12,779 nt of DNA from an uncultured Desulfovibrio sp. (GCA_946490455.1 CAMLXE010000019.1:1-12779); one strand, 5' to 3'. Shown: positions 1 through 6,783, counted from the stretch's first letter. Program-made: numbers and translations. The notes: generated from the sequence alone by a model not told the origin.

Positions 1-603
1 CGATATACACTGAGTCTGAGCTTTGCCGGTCTGATCTCGAGTGTAATTATCATCATTATTGCCATCGGCTGGACCTTTACCCTCGGCGTCATAATCGGAC
101 GAGGCTACAACCCGGAAAAACAGCTTCCAGAACTGGCAAAACTTCTGCCAGCCCCCGAAGAGCAGCCGGTTGAAGAACAGGAAATTCTGAAACCGGAAGA
201 ACTCAACTTCATGTCCGAGCTGAAGCAACAGACTTCTTCCTCAGAAAAGACTGCTTCTGCCCAACCGGAAACAAAGCCGGCAGCACCGGCAGTTTCAGTA
301 GCTACCCCTGCCCCAAAGAAAGAAAAAGCCGCGTCCTCCGAAGTCGTCCGTTCCGACTATGTGTTTCAGGTTGTTGCCTATAAGAAGCGGGATCAGGCCG
401 ATCGTCTGAGAGAAAGGCTGGAAGGGGAAGGCTTGCGGACCCGTATGAATATTGAAAAGGATCAAAAGGGGCGTCCCAAATGGTTCCGGGTTCAGGTCCT
501 TCTGCGTGGTACGGAAGAAGATGCTGCGGAGGCCATGGATATTCTTTCAGGTATGGGAATCAAGGATCCCCAGCTTCTTTCCAAAAAAACCGTAAAGCGG
601 TGA
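1..603 (+). CDS. SPOR-domain membrane protein (5' end missing)
   Basis: The reading frame is open from base 1, so the gene begins upstream; 200 residues are visible. Visible residues about 5-36 form one hydrophobic transmembrane helix (SSVIIIIIAIGWTFTLGVIIG) followed by GRGYNPE. A Pro/Glu/Ala-rich linker (about 40-117) would then span the periplasm. The C-terminal part (about 118-196, SDYVFQVVAYKKRDQADRL to KWFRVQVLLRG) has the alternating pattern of a SPOR domain (PF05036). SPOR domains are known to bind denuded peptidoglycan glycans at division sites, so a bitopic, septum-associated envelope protein is expected. The internal ATG at 211 is not the start, because it lies inside the linker after the membrane anchor. 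The stop is 12 nt before mlaE, which suggests co-transcription. The domain call is from pattern, not a search. Confidence 0.85.
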   Translation, partial: RYTLSLSFAGLISSVIIIIIAIGWTFTLGVIIGRGYNPEKQLPELAKLLPAPEEQPVEEQEILKPEELNFMSELKQQTSSSEKTASAQPETKPAAPAVSVATPAPKKEKAASSEVVRSDYVFQVVAYKKRDQADRLRERLEGEGLRTRMNIEKDQKGRPKWFRVQVLLRGTEEDAAEAMDILSGMGIKDPQLLSKKTVKR

Positions 604-615
604 GCGAGAATAAAG

Positions 616-1416
616 ATGAATGATGCTCTGTCCCGTTTTCTCACCGTTCCCGGCAGCCTCTTTCTGCGCTGGATGAATACGCTGGGCGATGTCTTCCTGT
701 TCTTTCTGGAAGGCATTCGTCAGGTTTTTATTGCTCCCAAACTGTTCCGCAAGGTTCTGCAGCAGATTTATGCCATTGGCAGCAAGTCCATGCTTCTCAT
801 TGGCTTTATCTCGCTGTTTACCGGAATGGTTCTGGGGCTGCAGGGATACTATGTTCTGGTCAAGTTCGGCTCTGTAGGTTTTCTTGGAGCCGCTGTTTCC
901 CTGACACTGATCCGGGAACTCGGTCCTGTCCTGACGGCTATCATGGTAACAGGACGCGCGGGTTCGTCCATGGCTGCCGAAATCGGCGTCATGCGCATTA
1001 CGGATCAGATCGACGCACTGGAAGTCATGGATATTCCCGGGATGGGATACCTTGTTGCCCCCCGTTTTGTCGCTTCACTGATTGCCTTTCCGCTGCTTAC
1101 AGCCTTTTTTGATGTTGTGGGCATTATTGGAGGCTATGTCACGGGGGTCATGCTGCTTGGCATCAACGCAGGTTCCTATTTCCATGGAATCGAAAGCAGC
1201 GTTCTCATGGCCGATGTTATTGAAGGCTTCATCAAATCACTGACTTTTGGTCTTCTTGTCTCGCTCATCTGCTGCCATCAGGGCTACAATGCACATAAAA
1301 GAAGAGATGGCATGGGGCCTGAAGCCGTGGCCAATGCTACGACCTCTGCGGTTGTCATTTCCTGTGTACTTGTTCTTGTGGGCGATTACGTGGTCACATC
1401 GGCCATGCTGCGCTAG
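616..1416 (+). CDS. mlaE: MlaE-family permease of the phospholipid ABC transporter
   Basis: Inner-membrane permease subunit of the Mla (maintenance of lipid asymmetry) transporter, which moves phospholipids between the MlaD ring and the inner membrane. The 266-residue length is normal for MlaE/YrbE. Family hallmarks are the ELGP segment at residues 101-104, GRAGSSMAAEIG at 113-124, and the following DQIDALEVMDIPG, the cytoplasmic coupling region that contacts the ATPase. About five hydrophobic segments are seen (roughly 59-80, 88-112, 150-180, 205-220, 243-262). The N-terminal amphipathic stretch (about 15-50) is also typical. The gene follows the SPOR gene by 12 nt and precedes mlaF by 10 nt. 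No STAS-domain mlaB is seen nearby. The family assignment is secure; substrate and direction are inferred from the family. Confidence 0.95.
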   Translation: MNDALSRFLTVPGSLFLRWMNTLGDVFLFFLEGIRQVFIAPKLFRKVLQQIYAIGSKSMLLIGFISLFTGMVLGLQGYYVLVKFGSVGFLGAAVSLTLIRELGPVLTAIMVTGRAGSSMAAEIGVMRITDQIDALEVMDIPGMGYLVAPRFVASLIAFPLLTAFFDVVGIIGGYVTGVMLLGINAGSYFHGIESSVLMADVIEGFIKSLTFGLLVSLICCHQGYNAHKRRDGMGPEAVANATTSAVVISCVLVLVGDYVVTSAMLR

Positions 1417-1426
1417 GGGGAAAATC

Positions 1427-2254
1427 ATGAGCGAACAGCATTCTCCCTGGGATATCAGACTTGAACACCTCCGGGTTGGCTACGGAAACCGCATTGTGCT
1501 TGATAACATCAATGCCGTCATCCCAGGCGGAAAGATTACCGTCATCCTCGGAGAGTCCGGCTGCGGAAAATCAACCCTTCTGCGCCATATCATCGGGCTT
1601 TCCCGCCCCATGGAAGGACATATTCTGTATGGAGGTCAGGACCTGTTTGCCCTGCCTGAACGTCAGTTTCGCCGAATCCGCCGCCGCTTCGGTGTTCTCT
1701 TTCAGGATGGAGCACTGCTTGGTTCCCTGACTCTTGCAGAAAATGTGGGGCTGCCCCTTTCCGAACATACCAGCCTTTCCAGATCCATCATCCGCTCGGC
1801 GGCTCTGAGAACTCTTGCTCTGGTAGGTCTGGAAGATTTTGCGGATTATTACCCCAATGAACTGTCCGGAGGCATGAAAAAACGGGGAGGACTTGCCCGT
1901 GCCATCGTCACCGAACCTCCAGTTCTGTTCTGTGACGAACCCACTTCCGGACTTGATCCCATCAACTCGGCACAGATGGATCAGCTGCTTCTTGACATGC
2001 GCGTCGCCTATCCCGACATGACCATCATCGTGGTAAGCCATGATCTTGCCAGTATGGAACGGATAGCCGATCATGTTCTCGTCCTTCGAGAGGGACATGT
2101 GGCTTTTGCCGGCTCCCCTGATGAACTGCAGCACTCTCAGGATCCCTATCTGCGACGTTTTATGGACAGAGAAGCCTCAAATGAGGCTCGCATTGCTGCA
2201 ACACCAACCAATCCTGCCGTTCGTGAGGCGCTCGACGCCTGGCTCGAAGGCTAA
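1427..2254 (+). CDS. mlaF: MlaF-type ABC ATPase
   Basis: Cytoplasmic ATPase that powers the Mla lipid transporter (275 residues). Visible motifs are Walker A GESGCGKST (42-50), Q-loop Gln93 (LFQDGALLGSL), signature LSGGMKKR (146-153), Walker B VLFCDEP with Asp170/Glu171, D-loop SGLDP, and the switch His205 in VVSHD. LFQ-GALF-like and SGGM-KR are characteristic of the MlaF/Ttg2A branch. I place the start at ATG 1427, because the strong Shine-Dalgarno AGGGGG (1415-1420) sits 6 nt upstream. An upstream in-frame extension to 1247 would overlap most of the 3' end of mlaE and has no family counterpart. The C-terminal tail (about 250-275) is probably the segment that packs against the partner ATPase in MlaF dimers (inference). 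Confidence 0.95.
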   Translation: MSEQHSPWDIRLEHLRVGYGNRIVLDNINAVIPGGKITVILGESGCGKSTLLRHIIGLSRPMEGHILYGGQDLFALPERQFRRIRRRFGVLFQDGALLGSLTLAENVGLPLSEHTSLSRSIIRSAALRTLALVGLEDFADYYPNELSGGMKKRGGLARAIVTEPPVLFCDEPTSGLDPINSAQMDQLLLDMRVAYPDMTIIVVSHDLASMERIADHVLVLREGHVAFAGSPDELQHSQDPYLRRFMDREASNEARIAATPTNPAVREALDAWLEG

Positions 2255-2276
2255 GCAGAATAAGGAAGGTACTCTC

Positions 2277-2720
2277 ATGACTTTTTCCAAGGAAGCCGCA
2301 GTCGGTTTCTTCGTCCTTGTAGGGCTTGTCTGCCTTGCCTATCTTACGGTCAAGCTCGGCCGAATGGAAGTTTTCAATTCCGAAGGATATTCCGTGTACG
2401 CCTCGTTCAGCTCGGTATCCGGTCTGCGTACGGGAGCCGAGGTTGAAATAGCGGGCGTCCGGGTAGGACGCGTCAAGGCCATTCGGCTGGACGATACGCA
2501 ACAGAGAGCTGTTGTGGAACTTCAGCTCGACAAGGGTGTCCATCTCACCGACGATGTCATTGCCTCGGTCAAAACCAGCGGGCTTATTGGTGACAAGTAC
2601 ATCAGCCTTGCCCCCGGAGGAGCCGGCGATGAACTCAAGAATGGTGATGAGATCATGGATACCGAATCGGCCATAGATATTGAAGAACTGATCAGCAAAT
2701 ATGTTTTTGGGAAGGTCTGA
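2277..2720 (+). CDS. mlaD: MlaD-type MCE-domain lipid-transport subunit, short form
   Basis: A single-pass inner-membrane protein with one MCE domain, expected to form a hexameric ring on top of MlaE that carries phospholipid through the periplasm. Residues 8-26 (VGFFVLVGLVCLAYLTV region) form the anchor. The MCE domain runs about 38-115, with the typical SVSGLRTGAEVEIAGVRVG and TSGLIGDKYISLAPG segments. At 147 residues it is shorter than E. coli MlaD (about 183): only some 30 residues follow the MCE core, ending in a short helix (IDIEELISKYVFGKV). The start at ATG 2277 follows the GGAAGG Shine-Dalgarno at 2264-2269. Longer in-frame starts would run into mlaF. It lies 22 nt after mlaF and 1 nt before mlaC. 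Confidence 0.93.
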   Translation: MTFSKEAAVGFFVLVGLVCLAYLTVKLGRMEVFNSEGYSVYASFSSVSGLRTGAEVEIAGVRVGRVKAIRLDDTQQRAVVELQLDKGVHLTDDVIASVKTSGLIGDKYISLAPGGAGDELKNGDEIMDTESAIDIEELISKYVFGKV

Positions 2721-2721
2721 T

Positions 2722-3354
2722 ATGCTGCACACTGCCATGAAACACACGCTTGCCGGCCTATGTATGGTACTTTTGTTCTGTGGGACTGTCTTTGCCGCGG
2801 GTACGCCGACGGATACGCTCTCCGTTACGGTCAATGACATCCTCTCCATTCTGAAAGAACCCAATTACAAAGATCCGGTCAAACGGGTTCCCCTGCGAGC
2901 CCAGATTGAAAAGAAAGTCCATGAAGTATTTGACTTCAGTGAGTTTTCTGCAAGAACTGTGGGACGCAACTGGCAATCCTTCTCCGCCGAACAGAAAGAA
3001 CGCTTTGACAAGGCCTTCGCCAATCTTCTGCTTATCACCTACCTGGACAAGATTCAGGGATATAATGGCGAACAGGTTGCCTATACAGGCGAAATTCTGT
3101 CCTCCAAAAAGGATCGTGCCGAAGTTCAGACCATTGTGACTCTGTCCGACAAGACCCAGGTTCCCGTATCCTATCGAATGATGCTTAAAGGGGATCAGTG
3201 GGTTGTATATGATGTCATCATCGAGAATATCAGTCTGATCAAAAATTACCGTTCCCAGTTCCAGGATGTTCTTACCAGAGGCACGCCCGAACAGCTTATC
3301 GAAAAAGTGGAAAACCGGGCGCGAGAACTGCAGGCTCTTTCAACCGTGAACTGA
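2722..3354 (+). CDS. mlaC: MlaC periplasmic phospholipid-binding protein
   Basis: Soluble periplasmic carrier of the Mla pathway (Ttg2D/MlaC family, PF05494), which shuttles phospholipid between the MlaA outer-membrane complex and MlaFED. The protein has 210 residues. An N-terminal signal peptide with hydrophobic core LAGLCMVLLFCGTVFA is probably cut after Ala25 or Ala26. Family segments are FDFSEFSARTVGRNW (70-84), YLDKIQGYNGE (about 107-117) and WVVYDVIIENISLIKNYR (160-177). The last matches the conserved YDV-IE-VSLV-NYR signature. The chosen start (ATG 2722) has GGAAGG at 2710-2715 inside the end of mlaD, with the mlaD stop 1 nt away, so translation is probably coupled. An ATG at 2701 would add seven residues overlapping mlaD and is less likely. 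Confidence 0.93.
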   Translation: MLHTAMKHTLAGLCMVLLFCGTVFAAGTPTDTLSVTVNDILSILKEPNYKDPVKRVPLRAQIEKKVHEVFDFSEFSARTVGRNWQSFSAEQKERFDKAFANLLLITYLDKIQGYNGEQVAYTGEILSSKKDRAEVQTIVTLSDKTQVPVSYRMMLKGDQWVVYDVIIENISLIKNYRSQFQDVLTRGTPEQLIEKVENRARELQALSTVN

Positions 3355-3373
3355 CAGATTCCCCGGATTTCGC

Positions 3374-4228
3374 ATGAACATAGCTTTTGTTACCCCACGT
3401 TATCTTCTGTTTTCTGCTCTTGCACTGCTGCTTGTACTTGGCGGCTGTTCAACCAAGCAGAAAGATCAGCTCGTTGTTTCCCCTACGGAAGCGACTCAGG
3501 TTGAATCCAGCAGTACTGCCGAAGCAGCTGTTTCCTCTGCGTCGTTTGAAGATTACGAATTCGAGGATTATGCGGACTCCGAACCTGCCATCTCCGACCC
3601 TCTGGAAGGGTGGAATCGCATGTGGTTCGGTTTCAATGATTTTGTTCTGATGCGCGTAGTCAAGCCTGTCTATACGGGATACACCTATGTCACACCGGAA
3701 CCAATTCGTAATGGTATCAGCAATGCCTATCACAATATCAAGGCCCCCATTCGCATGATCAACTGTCTTCTTCAGGGGCGCTTTGGGGAAGCCTGGATTG
3801 AACTGGGCAAATTTATTGTCAATACGACGGCAGGCTTTGGAGGTGTCTTCGACATTACCAAAGAAAAGAAACCCAAGATTCCTGTCGATGGCCGGGATGC
3901 TGATTTTGGACAGACACTGGCTTCATGGGGTGTAGGTGAAGGCATCTATCTGGTCTGGCCGTTCTTTGGCCCGAGTACCGCACGTGATACGGTAGGCCTT
4001 GTTGGTGATGCGGCTGCCTCTCCCTTCTTCTGGGCATGTGATCCCATTGGTCCTGTAGATTGGGAACCTCTGCTTGCCGCCAACATAGGCTTCCGTTTCA
4101 ATGACTTTGGTGAGGTCATTAAAAGCTACGAGGCCATTACAAAGAGTGCCATTGAGCCCTATGTTGCGGTCAGAGACGCCTATGTCAAATACAGACGGGC
4201 CATTTATACTCCAAAACATATGAAATGA
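3374..4228 (+). CDS. mlaA: MlaA (VacJ) outer-membrane lipoprotein
   Basis: Outer-membrane component that extracts phospholipids from the outer leaflet and hands them to MlaC (VacJ family, PF04333). A lipoprotein signal ends in the lipobox LGGC with Cys25 as the lipidation site; the next residue is Ser, consistent with outer-membrane sorting. A Ser/Glu/Asp-rich stretch (about 30-74, including EDYEFEDYADSE) precedes the family core. The core shows DPLEGWNRMWFGFND (75-89), PEPIRNGISNAYHNIKAPI (109-127), LGKFIVNTTAGFGGVFD (144-160) and the GPSTARDTVGLVGD block (199-212), all close to known MlaA. At 284 residues it is longer than the E. coli protein (251), mainly because of the acidic N-terminal linker. 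It is the last gene of the mla group, 19 nt after mlaC, and is followed by a strong terminator. Confidence 0.95.
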   Translation: MNIAFVTPRYLLFSALALLLVLGGCSTKQKDQLVVSPTEATQVESSSTAEAAVSSASFEDYEFEDYADSEPAISDPLEGWNRMWFGFNDFVLMRVVKPVYTGYTYVTPEPIRNGISNAYHNIKAPIRMINCLLQGRFGEAWIELGKFIVNTTAGFGGVFDITKEKKPKIPVDGRDADFGQTLASWGVGEGIYLVWPFFGPSTARDTVGLVGDAAASPFFWACDPIGPVDWEPLLAANIGFRFNDFGEVIKSYEAITKSAIEPYVAVRDAYVKYRRAIYTPKHMK

Positions 4229-4234
4229 CCTTTT

Positions 4235-4263
4235 CCCCCGCGCCTCGCGCGGGGGTTCTTTTT
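4235..4263 (+). terminator. Intrinsic terminator after the mla operon
   Basis: A perfect 9-bp all-GC stem (CCCCCGCGC at 4235-4243 with GCGCGGGGG at 4247-4255) closes a CTC loop and is followed by TTCTTTTT (4256-4263). It is a textbook Rho-independent terminator 6 nt after the mlaA stop. It lies only 14 nt before the glycosyltransferase start, so that gene needs read-through or a promoter inside mlaA. Confidence 0.93.
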
Positions 4264-4277
4264 CTGCAGGAACGGCA

Positions 4278-5528
4278 ATGAAAATTCTTTATCTTCTCAG
4301 CCAGCGTCCAGAAATGACAGGCAGCGGGGTCTATGTCGTCGAATTCATGCGCTGCGCAGCACAACAGGGATTTGATACGGCTCTGCTTGCGGGGACACCC
4401 TGTGATGCGGGAATCCCGGAAGCCGTACGCGCCATTCCCTGCCGGGCCATGACCGAAGTTCGCTTCGGCAAGGACCTGCCCTTTCCGGTTACCGGCATGA
4501 GTGACGTAATGCCCTACCCTTCCTCTCGCTGGTCCGATCTTTCCAATGAAGATCTCAATGTCTATACCTCAGCCTTCACATACGCCCTCAGGCAAATAGT
4601 CAACGAGTTCAAACCGGATCTCATTCATACCAATCACCTTTGGCTTCTTACGTCCATTGCACGCCGCCTTTTTCCGCATATTCCCATGGTTGCGTCCTGC
4701 CATGGATCCGATCTGCGCCAGTTCAGCAATCTTCCTCATCTGGCAAAACGTGTTCAACCGGCCTGCCAGCAGCTGGAAGCCGTTCTTGCCCTTTCTTCGG
4801 CACAAGCAAAGACCATTCAGGAATTATACGCAATACCATCCGACCATATTCATGTGGTTGGAGCAGGATATGCCTCTTCCGTGTTCCATGCCGATCCTCA
4901 GATCGAACGGGACCCCATCCGCCTGCTTTATGCCGGTAAATTGAGCAAAGCCAAGGGGGTTCCGTGGCTGCTTCAGGCCTGTGCACGTCTGGATATTCCC
5001 TTCAGGCTCGATTTGTGCGGAGGCAGCAGCGGCGAGGACCTTATTCTGTGCCAGACGCTTGCCAGGCAGATAAACGAGTCTCGGGGAAAAGGCACAGTCA
5101 CCCTGCACGGAAATGTTTCCCAGTCGCGACTTGCAGAGCTGATGCACCGTGCCTCCGTCTTTGTCTTGCCCTCCTTTTTTGAAGGCGTGCCGCTGGTTCT
5201 GCTTGAAGCCATTGCCTGTGGTTGCCGGCTTGTTGTCACAGATCTTCCCGGAGTCCATGAAGTCTTTGCTGGCGTATCCTCAGATCTGCTTCGCAAAGTT
5301 CCTCTTCCGCGGCTCCGTCATACTGACGAACCACTTCAGCAGGATGAAGAAAGCTTCCGAGAAGCTCTCAAGGAGGCTCTCCAGACGCAGCTGAAACACC
5401 CAGCCAGCCTCCCTGCCTCGCTGGAACAGGAAAGGGAAAACCTTCTTGCAAAAGCCGACTGGAAGGCTGTCTTTCAGAGGGCTCTGTCCGTCTATCGGCA
5501 TGTCATGCCGGCGTATTCCCAGAATTGA
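4278..5528 (+). CDS. GT4-family (GT-B fold) glycosyltransferase
   Basis: A 416-residue cytoplasmic or membrane-associated glycosyltransferase, probably retaining, that transfers a sugar from a nucleotide-sugar donor. The acceptor is unknown. The N-terminal acceptor domain begins MKILYLLSQRPEMTGSGVYV with the Gly-rich loop GSG (15-17) common in GT4 enzymes, and includes PDLIHTNHLW (113-122) and ASCHGSDLR (139-147). The C-terminal donor domain has LLYAGKLSKAKGVPWLLQA (217-234), where Lys221 and Lys224 sit in the usual donor-phosphate-binding region. It also has FVLPSFFEGVPLVLLEAIACG with the EX7E motif at Glu302/Glu310. A weak AGGA Shine-Dalgarno lies just upstream. It sits between a terminator and the B12 riboswitch, unlinked in function to either. 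A surface polysaccharide or lipid glycosylation role is only a guess. Confidence 0.88.
   Translation: MKILYLLSQRPEMTGSGVYVVEFMRCAAQQGFDTALLAGTPCDAGIPEAVRAIPCRAMTEVRFGKDLPFPVTGMSDVMPYPSSRWSDLSNEDLNVYTSAFTYALRQIVNEFKPDLIHTNHLWLLTSIARRLFPHIPMVASCHGSDLRQFSNLPHLAKRVQPACQQLEAVLALSSAQAKTIQELYAIPSDHIHVVGAGYASSVFHADPQIERDPIRLLYAGKLSKAKGVPWLLQACARLDIPFRLDLCGGSSGEDLILCQTLARQINESRGKGTVTLHGNVSQSRLAELMHRASVFVLPSFFEGVPLVLLEAIACGCRLVVTDLPGVHEVFAGVSSDLLRKVPLPRLRHTDEPLQQDEESFREALKEALQTQLKHPASLPASLEQERENLLAKADWKAVFQRALSVYRHVMPAYSQN
5496..5510. repeat. Short perfect palindrome at the 3' end of the glycosyltransferase gene
   Basis: CGGCATG-T-CATGCCG is a 7+1+7 inverted repeat lying inside the last codons of the glycosyltransferase gene and 14 nt before the candidate -35 box at 5525. 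It could be an operator, a 3' stem of the upstream mRNA, or a coding coincidence. No T-run follows, so it is not an intrinsic terminator. Confidence 0.3.
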
Positions 5529-5551
5529 CATTCCCCTGCACACAGGATACT
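5525..5551 (+). promoter_or_regulatory. Candidate sigma-70 promoter for the B12 operon
   Basis: A perfect TTGACA -35 box (5525-5530) overlaps the stop codon of the glycosyltransferase gene. The best -10 candidate is GATACT (5546-5551, 4 of 6 matches) with a short 15-nt spacer. A 17-nt spacer gives the poorer TACTCC. Either would start transcription within a few bases of the riboswitch P1 stem at 5562, which is what the aptamer needs. The -10 choice is uncertain. Confidence 0.5.
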
Positions 5552-5561
5552 CCTCTATTGA

Positions 5562-5717
5562 CTGTGGTTGTGTGCCCCTCAAGGTACACAGGGAAGCCGG
5601 TGAAAATCCGGCACGGACCCGCCGCCGTAACCGGGAACGAACCCCACAAGGATACCACTGCGCAAGCGGGAAGGTGTGGGCAGTAGGATGATCCGGAAGT
5701 CGGAAGACCGACCACAG
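5562..5717 (+). ncRNA. Cobalamin (adenosylcobalamin-type) riboswitch aptamer
   Basis: The conserved cobalamin-riboswitch parts occur in order. P1 is formed by CTGTGGT (5562-5568) pairing with ACCACAG (5711-5717). The core GGGAAGCCGGTGAAAATCCGGC (5591-5612) contains a 5-bp stem GCCGG/CCGGC. It is followed by CCCGCCGCCGTAACCGGG, then ACCACTG with GCGGGAAGGTG, and the B12 box AAGTCGGAAGACCGACC (5697-5713). In this RNA class ligand binding normally shuts off downstream expression. The downstream genes are B12 biosynthesis genes, so end-product repression is expected. The identification is strong from conserved sequence; the precise ligand form is inferred from overall size and the full peripheral arms. 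Confidence 0.96.
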
Positions 5718-5775
5718 ATATTACTGGCTAGGCCCACGGGAATCTGGTGCATATGCCATCCGGGACAAAAACGGG

Positions 5776-5815
5776 GTCTTGGATTGTGTCTGCAATCCAG
5801 GACCTGTTTCGTTTT
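5776..5815 (+). terminator. Probable riboswitch-controlled intrinsic terminator
   Basis: GTCTTGGATTG (5776-5786) pairs over 11 bp, with one G-U, with CAATCCAGGAC (5793-5803), leaving a 6-nt loop. The pairing can extend through G5775-C5804. It is followed by CTGTTTCGTTTT (5804-5815), a U-rich but interrupted tract. The position about 60 nt after the aptamer and well before cbiK fits a transcription-attenuation platform. The imperfect U-run makes termination efficiency uncertain. Confidence 0.6.
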
Positions 5816-5884
5816 GCCGCCTGTCAGGGCTCCCAAATGGCAGGGCATATCTCCTCCTGTGGCGTCATTCCGTCTGTTCCAAAC

Positions 5885-5890
5885 GAGGAG
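5885..5890 (+). promoter_or_regulatory. Shine-Dalgarno of cbiK, fixes the start
   Basis: GAGGAG lies 9 nt before ATG 5900. It is the only strong ribosome site in the leader, so it decides the cbiK start and places a signal peptide at the N-terminus. Its complement CTCCTC occurs at 5851-5856. Confidence 0.75.
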
Positions 5891-5899
5891 TTTTGTGAA

Positions 5900-6778
5900 A
5901 TGAAACGGAAAATCGCGCTGTTAGTTTTCTGCTGCCTCATGCTGTTTGGCTGCCCTGCTTTTGCTTCAGAAACAGGGGCATCCGGTACCATACTTGTTGC
6001 CTTCGGTACCAGTATGGAATCAGCCATGGCCTCACTCGAAGCCATTGACCAATCCTATCAGAACGGAAAGCCTGTCATCTGGGCCTATACATCTGACCAG
6101 ATACGGAAAAAGCTGAAGAAGGCAGGTGTTGAGACGTTTTCCGTCAATGCCGCCATGAATGAATGCGCCCGACTGGGCATACGAGAACTGCGGATTCAGT
6201 CGCTGCATATCACGTCTGGAGAAGAATTTTCTCAGCTTGAACGTATGATTGTCAAAAATCTGACGAAATATCCCGGCAGGTTTGACCATGTTTTTCTGGG
6301 GCATCCTCTGCTCGAATCAGAGCGTGACCTGAATGAGGTTGTCGAAGCCGTTCTTGCCGATATTGCTACCGACCGCCAACCCGGTGATGCTGTTGTTCTT
6401 ATGGGGCATGGCAATGATCGTGGTCCCGGAGATCTTGTCATGGCCGCGGCGCATACAGCGTTCCAATCCAGAGATTCCCTAATCTTTCTCGCGACGGTTG
6501 AGGGCGCCAACGGCTTTGACCGAATTCTTCCCGAACTGAAACGTCTGGGAGTCAAACGCGTCTGGCTGCAACCCTTCATGGTTGTTGCGGGTGATCACGC
6601 GAATAATGACCTTGCCGGTCCAGAAGAAGATTCCTGGGCTTCCCAAATCAGGCGAGTGGGCATGACTCCACTTCCCCGACTGAAAGGTCTTGGAGCTATC
6701 CAGGGGGTGCGTGCCGTCTTCCTCAGACATACAGCCGATACGACTGACGACATCGCCAACAGCAAAAAATCGGAGTAA
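5900..6778 (+). CDS. cbiK: CbiK sirohydrochlorin cobaltochelatase with signal peptide
   Basis: Inserts Co2+ into sirohydrochlorin, the cobalt-committing step of the anaerobic B12 route (PF06180). The protein has 292 residues. Residues 1-22 (MKRKIALLVFCCLMLFGCPAFA) form a Sec signal peptide with a likely cut AFA|S. A lipobox-like LFGC (Cys18) is an alternative. The mature enzyme starts GTILVAFGTSM (29-39). By family comparison the metal/catalytic residues are His170 (LMGHGND), Glu201 (TVEGANG) and His233 (GDHANND), spaced like the His/Glu/His triad of known CbiK. An exported CbiK, CbiKP, is known in Desulfovibrio vulgaris, where it is periplasmic and binds heme; I cannot tell from sequence whether heme binding is kept here. 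It is the first gene of the riboswitch operon, 5 nt before cobI. Confidence 0.94.
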   Translation: MKRKIALLVFCCLMLFGCPAFASETGASGTILVAFGTSMESAMASLEAIDQSYQNGKPVIWAYTSDQIRKKLKKAGVETFSVNAAMNECARLGIRELRIQSLHITSGEEFSQLERMIVKNLTKYPGRFDHVFLGHPLLESERDLNEVVEAVLADIATDRQPGDAVVLMGHGNDRGPGDLVMAAAHTAFQSRDSLIFLATVEGANGFDRILPELKRLGVKRVWLQPFMVVAGDHANNDLAGPEEDSWASQIRRVGMTPLPRLKGLGAIQGVRAVFLRHTADTTDDIANSKKSE

Positions 6779-6783
6779 AACCA

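Larger units (their letters stand above)
5718..5899 (+). promoter_or_regulatory. Riboswitch expression platform and cbiK leader
   Basis: The 182 nt between the aptamer and cbiK hold two candidate output elements. First, a long hairpin (5776-5803) is followed by a T-rich tract. Second, CTCCTC (5851-5856) is exactly complementary to the cbiK Shine-Dalgarno GAGGAG (5885-5890) and could hide it across a 28-nt loop. The frame of cbiK happens to stay open through the leader back to 5747, but this is not read as coding, because it would bury the signal peptide and has no Shine-Dalgarno. Confidence 0.55.

Noticed and set aside
1247..1426. Longer start for mlaF inside mlaE
   Set aside because: The AGGGGG ribosome site before ATG 1427 and the family N-terminus both favour the short form.
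2160..2864. A 234-residue minus-strand frame opposite mlaD and mlaC
   Set aside because: Both + strand genes are clear family members; the antisense frame is a shadow.
5747..5899. N-terminal extension of cbiK into the leader (ATG 5747)
   Set aside because: No ribosome site precedes it, it overlaps the terminator-like hairpin of the riboswitch, and it would bury the signal peptide inside the protein.
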